Shown: piece by piece, positions 44,201-56,200 of the stretch
Position numbering within the stretch: the stretch's first letter is position 1
Layout: every line of letters starts with the position of its first letter
Assembly: GCF_050436995.1 (NCBI RefSeq)
Contig: NC_134771.1
Location: 1,963,501 to 2,027,500 of the forward strand
Source: Anticarsia gemmatalis
Lineage: Eukaryota; Arthropoda; Insecta; Lepidoptera; Erebidae
Length of the DNA: 64,000 nucleotides
Reading direction: 5' to 3'
Translations under genes and position numbers: made by a program
The notes under the pieces: generated by a model
The model's database searches: none
Seen by the model: the letters and a program-made list of their open reading frames with translations, nothing else
What the model was told of the DNA's origin: nothing

Positions 44201-47200
44201 AAAAGTTTTTAACCCGACAATAACGCAAATGCGACTATAAAAACGCAAGTGTCTGACTAAAGCGAACGTTTTCTTCGCTTTAGTAGCGGGCTTGACAGAT
44301 GAGCGCGGTGCGCGCTCTTTCCGCTGTTGTTTCACGCACGAAAGAGCGTGTGTGTAAAGGCGCCTATTATATATTAAAGAATGCTTCAATGTCCGAAAAT
44401 TTTGTCCTTTTCAAATTTCTACTTTTTAGTTTGCAAAGTCCCTGGTCAATACAAAAATCCATTCTGAACCTCCATTCTTCAAGGCATACGTCTCTTTGTC
44501 AAGGAGTCTTTATTTATTAATATACTTCTATTCCAGACATCAATCATTACTCTTACTAAGGAGTCTTTAGCAGTTATTTATTTCTATACTTCCAGACACC
44601 TGTTTCTTTCGTTCGTCCGTCGTGACCGTCGACCAGCGCTGCGGGAGATGGCAGCTGCTAGCTCCACTGCAGCGTGCGCGGCTGTCACTGCCCATGCTGA
44701 CCATCAGGTAACACCAAATAGTAAACTCTTGTATTGTACATAAATATAAACATTCAATTTTGTCACGTCCAAACTGAGCAAATAGATAGTCAAGCAAGGA
44801 CAAATTTTGATTTGCTTTTTTCAAATTGGTAGTAGCAGGATTGAGGATGTTGAACATGTTTTCAAATTTAAGTTATATACAATAAGGGTTTCAAACACCT
44901 TTGTCTGAACCATCGAGTACAACAGTTAATAATAAAAACTACAGACACAAACAAAAGTCTTTTTATATTGATAATCCGCAAAATAATAAAAGATATAGTT
45001 TTCTGGAGAGCTTTCTTATTAAATTTGAATTGACTCATGATTAAATATCTTTCTTACAGGGCAAGTTAAGCCTAGCCTCCAAAATCCATGGCTTGGCTGA
45101 ACGCCTGCAGCAGCTCGGCAAGAGTTCCGGAGACTCGGTGGACGGCAGCGACAAGGGAGCCAGGAGTAGAACTGGTGAGATCTGAAGGAGAGTTAATATC
45201 CACTATTGAGCGGCTTAAGATACATATATAATGTCACGCCTTCTACCTATAAGTGTAGGCAGAGACCAAAGAACACCACTTGGTACGAGCTTTGCAACTT
45301 CCTTTACCTCATTCACATTTATCATACAGGACCGCCGGATACGGGTATTTCAAATACATATCTCCCTAAAAATGTATTTACACGGTCCTGCGCTTGATTT
45401 CCTAAGCCTTGAGTCTTTTATATTACTTAAACAATACTTCGACATAACATCGCACTGTGGTTACGTGAGTCATTGAGCATCGATTATAATATTACACACC
45501 AACTTATTCAGCACCTGTATCAATTTTCTTATGACAGCTCCCGCACTAAGAAATGCTCATGTGTCGCTTGGACTTTTACAAACATACAAACAACGGACAC
45601 AAAGCACAGCCAGACCCATAACAAATATTTGTGGATCGCACAAACATTGTTCCGGGTGGGAATCAAACCCATGACCTCCCGACGCAATGGTATCGGCGTT
45701 GAGACCTAAACCACGGCACCACGGATTCTACATAATTCCATTCCTTCAAGACCTGTGATGACGGACAGAAAACACCCCATTGCACGTTAAGGGTTAAAAA
45801 TAAACAATTTCAATAGAACTGACGTCCTCCCTCTTGAAAGGGGGATTTAAGTTCATAGTTCAGTTAATTATAGCATATTACAAAATAGATGGTTATTTCT
45901 TTGCACGTGGGCGTCGAAGACAACGACTATAATAAGATATTATGTTACATGTCCAGTTCAGTGTGGAGACGGCTGCGGTGCAGTTACCTTGTGTGGTTTT
46001 TGTAATTAGTTTTTTCTTGTAAATTGTGAGTCTTTTCTGCTTTAAGCATTCTGTTCTTAAAGATTTTTGAGGTGGACTTTACGTAGGTGTACGGTAGGTA
46101 GTAAAAATATAGCTTTATAATTGATTCCAAATAAGGTCTCATTCAGTGATCCTTTCGTGAACTGCAGCTGTCCCCATGGATTTCAAGACTCCACAAGTTT
46201 TGATTCCTCTGTAAGTCTGGATAACTTTTGGATAATGCAGACAGATTGTTCCACGGTCATACAGGACCGGCTACGAGTATTGCGCATTTGGACATATCTT
46301 TTGCGCATGTCTTTCTAGGATATCCCTATATAATAATAGGGTTTTGGAGAATTCAAAACCTATTTTTTCAGCATGTTATTGCCTATATCTTCAAGAGGAA
46401 TACTTCAATTTTTTTAGAGTTCATATTATGACTCTTGATAATTCATGTACGTTGCTTAATCTATCACACATTTGTTTCAGGGAGCGTGCATCCGATGTTC
46501 ACAGTGACGACCCACCCGTCGTATTCGTCTCACGAGCTGTGCCTGGGGCGCAACGAGGCCAGCCCCAGCCACAGTCAGATGAGCAGAAACTCCAGCAGGA
46601 AGAGCAGCAACTCGCTCAGGGTTAACCAGTCTACGAAGATCGAAGGTACTATTAGAGATTTTAGAGCAATTGTTGAGCAACTGATGCGATTTTTGGGAAT
46701 GCTTTTTTGACACGATATCAGTTCATGACTTGATGTAGCATAAGTTTATAATGTTGTTAGTCCAGCATCCCATCATTTCTATAAACTCAAATCTTTTAAA
46801 AGAGTAAAGGACCTAACCCCCAAAGGACCACTATGGTCATTCGTCGTTTCAAATAAAGATTTTAGAGAATTCTTTGACTTTTTGAATATTATATCCGTTG
46901 TTTAAATGAATCCTGTTTGGTTAAACAGAAGTTTTAGCCAATGTAGCGTAGAAGAAATGTAGTAAATCATAGTTAAAGTTATGTTTGATAAATTAGACTT
47001 TAGGGTACCTACATACGTCGTCTTTTGAATCAAAAAGAAATCTGTAGCGGTTTAAAAGAGATATAAGCCTACAGTTTTACCCGTAAAACCAATGTTTGTA
47101 TGTAATCTTCATCTGTCGCTCTGCAGACTTCAAGCACCTGATGCGTCGCTCGTCCACGCTGGAGGTTCACACGGCGAGGGTATCACTCAAGGACATCGTC

Positions 47201-50200
47201 TGCTACCTATCCTTACTAGAGGCTGGCAGACCAGAAGATAAGCTTGAGTGTGAGTACATAACTTTACTACTAAGTTACTGTCGTAACTTGTACGTGACAC
47301 GCATACAAGCATATACTAAATTGACCGACTTTATTGAATATATCAACTAGATGCTGCGATAGTATGTAGGGGCATAGGAAAAAAAGAAAAACATAGACAT
47401 AAATTCGCATAAATAAATTCACAGTAAATTCAACTCTTACTACTCCACTGCTGGGTAAGGGGTTACTTCCAAAATACTAAAGGGATACGGCATTGGGCTC
47501 AACACGCTGACCAAGTGCGGGTTGGGGACTATTCATCTCTTAAAAAGTGACTACAGCTAAACGTTTTTTACTTATTTGCAGTCATGTTCCGTCTCTACGA
47601 CACTGATGGCAATGGAGTGCTGGACACTAACGAAATGGATTGCATCGTGAACCAGATGATGACCGTCGCTGAGTACCTCGGCTGGGAGACCTCCGAGCTA
47701 AGACCGGTGAGTACCACGTGAAGAGGGAAGAGATTGTCACCCACTCCCTAAAAGTCTCTTTTAAACTAAGGGTTTGTTTTATAGTATTATCTTTATCTGC
47801 CTCCGTGGCGCAGTGATTGAGGTCGCCACTCCGCTATCATTGCGTCGAAAGGTCGTGGGTTCGATTCCCATACGGGACAATTATTTGTGCGATCCCACAA
47901 TCTATGATCCCACAAATAATTGTTTCGGGTCTGGTTGTACTTTGTGTCCGTTGTTTGTATGTTTGTAAAAGTTTCCGCGACACAAGAACAATCTTAGTGC
48001 GGGAGTTGTCTTAAAAAAAAGGGAAGAACTACCTGTCTTTTAATTTTCTATAAGTTATAGTATATTTTTCTTCTAACCTGAAAAGCTCGCTATAATACGC
48101 TAAGTAAGTCGTGTTCAACTTATTACTTAAAAAAAGATTTTATATTCCAGATCCTGCAAGACATGATGGTGGAAATAGACTATGATGCTGATGGTACCGT
48201 GTCTTTGGATGAGTGGAAACGTGGCGGGTGAGTCAAAGACTGTAATTAGCATTATATTTACGAAATCGTGTCTTATTGCCTTGAGTTTTCCTAAAACCCA
48301 CACAATACGCATATCGTTGTTTAACGCCAGAAAATATTGTTTAGTTAAACGACAACACTTTAGCCCTTTGTCACACCTGAGCCCTTTGAAAATAAAAGTA
48401 ATAAGTGTTTTCAAAAAAGTAGATTTTAAATCTACTTATGTTACTGCTGTCTCTGTAATCTGAGCGATTGTGTATATGACTGCAGATGACCATAGAGGTT
48501 CGATTCCCGACTGGAACATAGTAGATACCATTAGAACATTATGACCTGCAACCTGTGGATATTTTTCAATTAATTATATTCGTAACTCTCAATAAGATCA
48601 CAAAATTTTAAAATCAAAACTATTTTTATAATACCATATGCTCCCCCTTCCACCCTTGATGGCTGATTATAAACTAAAAATACAATATGCTTCTTTCTCC
48701 ATCCATTGGGTGATCATAAAATAAATCAACATATTTCCATTTCAGCATGACAACAATCCCCCTACTAGTGTTACTAGGTCTGGACACAAACGTGAAGGAG
48801 GATGGGGAACACGCGTGGCGTTTGAAGCACTTCAGCCGACCGGCGTACTGTAATCTGTGTTTAAACATGCTGGTCGGGTTGGGCAAGAAAGGACTTTGTT
48901 GTATATGTAAGTAGCTTTAACAACGTAGTGAATAACACACCGGTATAGGTACATTGAAAAGGTGTGTATAATACGTTAATAACCTATGAACTTTAATATG
49001 CGCTTGTTGTTCGAATAAGAGTGATTTAGTTCATGTATAAATAGTAGTTTAGTAAATAATACCCCCTTAAGTATTTTATGCCGTTTGTGTCTCTCATTAG
49101 AAAAGATAAACTTGTGTTATTTAATGTGAGCAGCTGAATATTAAAACTACGCTTTTCAAGTACTTACTGTTACTACAAGTCTGGGAAAATAAAGTCTCAG
49201 TTGTTTTACCATACGCAGCTGAAGCACCTTATTTTGCGTAGTGTGTAGTGTAATACTAAAAAATGATTGTATATTTCCAGTCTGCAAGTTCACCGTTCAC
49301 GAGAGATGTGTTCAGCGCGCGCCGGCGTCCTGTATCGCCACCTACTCCAAGTCTAAGAGAGCGCCGGATACCTTAGCTCATCATTGGGTTGAAGGTAAAT
49401 ACACACCATAATATTGACTACTAATTTAACAGCAACTGGTTATATTGTTTAACTTGTGCCATTGCAAAACACTTTTGCACCAGTTTGAGCATAGGTGGTG
49501 AGACTTTTGAGAAAGGAAGGGTCAAAAAATCTATTTTTACAGCCATCCTAATAATTAATTATCACTCTCTCATGCCAAAGAGTCAGAACTAAAACCCACA
49601 GACTTAAATCTTAGACTTTTTTCTCAATATGAGAGAGATAGTTACTTCCACCATATTATTCACGAGCTATATGGAGATCGTGTTTCTCAAAGAACAGTTT
49701 AATAGTTGTTCGAGTAGAACGTTTGTACGCGTTTTTAAACAAAAATTATCAATTGAACACCCTTTCCACTAATTGTAATTATGTATTAATTTCGCAGGTA
49801 ACTGCCACGGCAAGTGCGCGCGGTGTCGGAAAAAGATCAAGGGCTACAACGGTATCACCGGACTGCATTGTCGCTGGTGCCATATCACTGTGAGTATAAC
49901 ATTACAAATGCGAGTCTGTTTTCCCTTTTTGGTACATTTTTCATCTTAAATCACTGAACCCATTTTCATGAAATTAAAGATATCTAAAAATCTGAGATCA
50001 AATGGAAGCTTCAGGAATAAACTCCTAAGCAACTTCATCTATACTCGGACCATTTTAAACGTGCGAACTAAGTCATGTCATTTTATCGGAGTCTCTCTAT
50101 CGCATTTTAACATTGCCTCATTTCTATGATTCTTTTCATTATGATGTAGCGAGCACGTTCGCAACGGCCTGAGTAGAGTTGAGTTCGTTACTAAGTCAGT

Positions 50201-53200
50201 TCTTTTAAAAATACGCAATCTTTAGTTAAAGTTTATCAGTAGTCACCTGAATGATGATTCTGGAAGAATCATAAAATAACCTATCTATACTAATATTATA
50301 AAGCTGAAGAGTTTGTATGTTTGTTTGTTTGAACGCGCTAATCTCAGGAAATACTGGACCGATTTGAAAAATTATTTCAGTGTTAGATAGCACATTTAAC
50401 GAGGAAGGCTATAGGCTATATATCATCACGCTACGACCAATAGGAGCAGAGCAGCAGTAAAAAATGTTACAATAACGGGGAAAATTTTGACCCAATCTCT
50501 CTTTTGTGACGCAAGCGAAGTTGCGCGGGTCAGCTAGTTTTGTAATAAAGCTCATAATTTAATTATATTTTAGTTGCACAACCGCTGCGTGGGCAGCGCG
50601 GGCGGGGCGTGTTCCCTGGGGCGGCACGCGCGCCACATCCTGCCGCCCACCGCCATCAGGCCGCTCGTGCTTGACCGACAGCGCTCCCTGCCGCATAGAC
50701 CTCATCATGATCAGGTAAAACAACATTACTAGACTTAAGATACATTGTGCAAACTGCATTGAAAAGTAGGCATACTCTTTTGAGGTATGTTGAGAGAAAT
50801 GCCTTGAAAAGAAGACCAGAAATCTCCTGCTAGTGAAAGAATGTGAAGTGACAATAAAGTGATCAATATATTAATTAAAACGGAAAGCTGTAAATCTGTA
50901 ATAAAATTAAGAAATAAACACAAATCGAGTTTTATAGTTTATACAAATATATTCAGTTGTACGATTTCCTTATATGGTTGCCAAATTCTTGACATAAAAT
51001 ACCTAAGTAAACCGGTTCTTGTGAAAGAGTCTAGGGACGCTGATCAGTTTTTCATACAAAAATTGTTTTGATAGCTAGCCGGTTTTCGATAGTAAATACT
51101 GACTGTAGAAAATTGACGACAGGTGCCTTGCTTTCAGCAGTTTCACAAAGTTTGTTTATTTAAATAGAAATCGTAGACACTTGGACTTTCCTCAATAGAA
51201 AAAGTTGAGACTAAACATTCCCACAATTGGCATTTTTTATGATATGTAAGCCATCTCTCATCTACAATTATTCTTTTTTCAGCAATCCCTCCCCACCTCA
51301 ATATCCCTCCCAATCTCAATCGCAGCGACCTCAGAAGACAAGAAAGAGGAATCGCAAAAGAGGGAGCCTCGCGCGCCCCCTATTTCCTTCCAGATCACCC
51401 CCGCTGAAGGCTCCTGCCCCCTTCTAGTGTTCATCAACCCCAAATCTGGGGGGCGGCAAGGGTCGAGGGTGCTGCGGAAACTGCAGTACATCTTGAATCC
51501 TAGACAGGTCCATGATATAGCGAAAGGTGGACCAACACAAGGTATGCATGGTTATATCTAATATACTAGCTGACCCGCGCAACTTCGCTTGCGTCACAGA
51601 AGAGAGAATGGCTCCTATTGGTCGTAGCGTGATAATATATAGCCTATAGCCTTCCTCGACAAATAGGCTATCTAACACTGAAATAATTTTTCAATTCGGA
51701 CCGCTAGTATCTGAGATTGGCGCGTTCAAACAAACAAACAAACAAACAAACAAACAAACAAACAAACAAACAAACAAACAAACTCTTCAGCTTTATAATA
51801 TTAGTAAAGATTATAATGCAACGGGTCTTAAACGCGATTGAAAATTAAAGGTTCAAGTCAGCCTGAGACAGTCGATGTAATTCGATCGAAACGTCGGGTG
51901 AACAAATAAGGTATTCTATCCTTTAATTTTCAATCGCGCTTTAAGACCCGTTGCATTATAATATTATGTGTACAAGTCGCAAGAGTTTAAAAAACATGGT
52001 TATATTTGCTGTTTTTACGCAAAGGAGAGAAATCAAAGAAAAAATTTTAAAATAAAAAACTGTTCTGACATAATTATCAGTCTTTCTTCCAACTATGTTG
52101 GAGTCGGCTTCGAGTCTCACCGGATGCAGCTGAATACCAGTGTTTTACATGCAGCGACAGCCTATATGGTTTAGACAACCCAGATACTTGGGATTTAACA
52201 CAATGCTACTTCTTGCTAAAATTGGTTGTCAGCTTCTGATAGCTGGTAACGACTGTCAAAGATTATCTTTTGCCATCTTAAATAAAAAGTGTATTAATAA
52301 TAGTAATTTACGTAATTTTGCGATGACAAATGAAGTATTTCTTCAGACTGATTTTGATACGCTTGATATCACTGGACAAAATTAAATAATATTTTATTTT
52401 ACTAAAAGGAAAATTAATGAATGAATTTTTGTTTCAGGGTTGCAAATGTTCAAAGACGTAAAGAACTACCGAGTAATATGTTGTGGAGGAGACGGCACTG
52501 TCGGCTGGGTGCTTGAAACGATGGGTAAGCAGAATATACAGTAGCATCAATATTATATACTTTACTTTGACAGTAGAATAAAAACCTTATTTGTTCACAG
52601 ATAAGGTTCAAATGGAGACGCAGCCGGCTGTAGGAGTTATACCATTAGGAACTGGAAATGATTTAGCTAGGTGTTTACGATGGGGAGGCGGGTAAGTGTT
52701 AATCTTTGCATAGACCTCTCTCAACGATTCTTCTTCTTCTCGAAAGTCTCGGGTTCGATTCCTAAATCGGGAAAAGTGCTACTGGGTTTCCCAACGTTTG
52801 CAGGAATGTTCTCAATGGGAGCTCAGGGTTTACTTTGGTATTTGGTAATTAAGCGACCCTTGGCGCGGTCATTCCATACGGGTGGCCGCATGGTATTTAA
52901 ACTGGGCGTCTCCTTGCTTCGAAGGGCGCGTTAAAAGTCGGTACCGGTTGTTGCAAATCAAGATAACAGTCGTTAAGCCACGTCAAAGACCTTCGGTTGG
53001 CTTGAACAACTTTGACACTAGGTTGACCACTAACCATACGACAAGAAGAAGAAGAACAGGGTCTAATTCAGCCCTTGATTTTCCCTTTAGATACGAAGGC
53101 GAGTCGATCCACAAGATCCTGGACAAGATAGCGCGCGCCAGCACCGTCATGATGGATCGCTGGCACATACATGTAGAGAACAATTCCAATCCTAACTCTA

Positions 53201-56200
53201 CCAACACTAGCTCTGACGTAAGTACTTTAATCATTGTTCTAGCTGACCCGCGCAACTTCGCTTGCGTCACATAAGAGAGAATCTATACTAATATTATAAA
53301 GCTGAAGAGTTTGTTTGTTTGTTTGTTTGAACGCGCTAATCTCAGGGACTATTGGTGCGAATTAAAAAAATATTTACTTGTTGGATAGCCTATTTATTGA
53401 GGAAGGCTATAGGCTATATAACATCACGCTGCAACTAATAGGAGCGGAGTAGCAACGAAAAATGTTACAAAATCGGGGAAAATTTTGACCCATTCTCTCT
53501 TATGTGACGCTAGCGAAGTTGTGTGGGTCAGCTAGTTATACATATTTTATGCAGTTTTTAATGACACTTATAGTAATTATGTACATTTTGTTTCAGTTAC
53601 AGTGTGAGCATCAACAGATGTTGGACTCGGCGCCGCACCCCACCACAGTGCCGTATAATATCATCAATAATTACTTCTCAGTTGGTGTTGTGAGTATCAT
53701 TTAGTTCCAACTACCTTAAGACGTCCAACTAACTTAAGAGTCTCTTATCTCAAAATGGATCGACAGTCAGTTAGTTTCTACTTTACCTACAATCCTTTAA
53801 GCCAGGGGCTCCCAACCTTTTCTTAGTCCGGGACCACGTTTATATTTTTCTTGCTTGCAGGGACCACTTCATAAGTATATTAAAAATAAAGTGCAGTAAT
53901 CGTCCTGAAACTTTTCAATTTTAAAATCTTTCGCGAACGATATTTTGACTTCCGCGGACCACTGGTGATCCGCGGACCACTGGTTGGGAACCACTGCTTT
54001 AAACGCTGCAACTGGATTATAACGAGTATTATTTCAAATAGACGGTTACACCCCATAAACGGAATATTGGCATATACCGTCTATGGGGTGTAACCATCTA
54101 TTGTTTTTGACTTTAATTGTAAGTATAAAAACACACATTTCCCGCAACTACAAGCGTCCGCATTTTCTTCAAATTTTTTTTATTGTTCATCATCAAAGTT
54201 TAATCACGCATTTATTTATTTTGGTAAGGTCAATTTGGATAACTTTGAATCATTTGGGTAACATTGGGTACATATGAACTAGTTTCGATTATTTTTTAAT
54301 ATGAAACCAATACAATTGATAAAGGTTTATTTTAATTTTGCAAACTTTTATTAATTGTGTTGGTTTCATATGAAAAAATAATCGAAACTAGCTTAAATTC
54401 CCACTGTCAATGTTACCCAAATGATTCAAAGTTACCCAGGTTTACTGTACGAAATAGTTGATATTAGTATGGTAAATACAATTACCATACTAAAACTAAG
54501 TATGACTTATATAAGTAGTAAAAACAGATTAAGATAAAATATAAAGCTTACCTCAATAAATCCTCCGTGTCAGGACGCGGCAATCTGCGTGAAGTTCCAC
54601 ACGGAGCGTGAACGCAACCCGGACAAGTTCAGTTCGCGCATGAAGAACAAGCTGTGGTACTTCGAGTTCGCCACTTCGGAGCAGTTCGCCGCCAGCTGCA
54701 AGAACTTGCACGAGAATATTGATATTGTGGTAAATACTTTGATACCATTTATACTCCTTTTCTGTGGTCAGTTATCAATTTAATAAGCTTCGACAGGTTT
54801 TATGGCACAATGGTAGCAAGTCCCACTGTCTCCCTAAGGCGTCGCGTTTGTATCCTGGACTATAACTGTGGACAGTAGGGTACTGCCTGCCATAACATTT
54901 TTGGTAAAAAATGCGCAGTAATGGCCCGTCGAATAGAAAAGTCCGGAAAGCTCGTAAAGCCGTCGGTATGGACCTTCCACTAGTCTTGTCTTATTGGGTG
55001 CCTAATGAAGGAATTGAGAGTGTTATTGGGCTGTAAAGTAACATAAGTACTGTCTTGAGTAAAGTTGAAGGTTTTGGTTAGGTGTTGAGGATTTATCTAC
55101 GCCCTTAGCTATAATGTTAAGGTCAGAATAGATAATGTATGTAAAATCTATTGATTAATCTATCAATTAGAATATTTTGTAGTTATAAACTTTTGAAATC
55201 ATGCGTATAAAAAATATTTTTAGATTTTCCAATGCTGTGTTATTAGCAAAATTCGGCTTAAAGTCAGGTCCATGGATTAAAAAAGCATGTTATTTTTTAC
55301 GAATATAATAACAAGTTCTCTCCCTCTTATAGTGTGACGGGTCATCGCTAGAGTTGAGCAAGGGTCCATCGCTTCAAGGCGTGGCGTTGCTTAACATCCC
55401 ATATGCTCACGGCGGCTCCAACCTGTGGGGGAACAGCACGGCGCATCGGCGGTCACGCTTCCCTAATGCACAACAAGGTAACTACATTTAAGTTCACGTT
55501 CAATCCTTCAATTTTTAACGCCTCTTGATTTATAAGAAAAAGTAGTAGGTAGTGTATTAAATATAACTATATAACTTCCCGTTTCGTTAACTAGGTATGT
55601 CCATTATAATTAACGTCGAAAATTTGTTCAACGGTTAAGCCGCAAAAACAGACAGACTGTCTCATTTATATATATCATGTATCTCATTTATATTTGAACG
55701 TAATGGTAATGAATAAAATTGCATTTTGTTTCAGATATCGGCGATAAATTAATTGAAGTGATAGGTTTAGAAAACTGCTTACATATGGGACAAGTGCGAA
55801 CAGGTAAATTACTTTTATATTACAAAATTAATAACTAATTATAACCGTCAAATATACCCTAAAGATATAGCTGTTTGTTACCCTGATCCCAAAGCGCAAT
55901 AAATTTTATCAATGGGTCGTTTTTTATAAATTGTGAATTTGGCCATTGGAAATAAATTAATTTTAATAAATTGGCCAAATTCACTGCTTTTTTTTGGTAA
56001 AAATTACAACGTAACGGCATTTTGCAGGTGCCCAGATATTGCTCAATGATAAAAAAACCTGCAATTTTCTCAAAGATAATTACATTTTGTGTACTTTGTG
56101 CAGGTCTCCGCGCATCAGGTCGTCGGCTGGCGCAGTGCAGTTCCATCACCATCACCACTAAGAAGACATTCCCCATGCAGATCGACGGAGAACCATGGAT

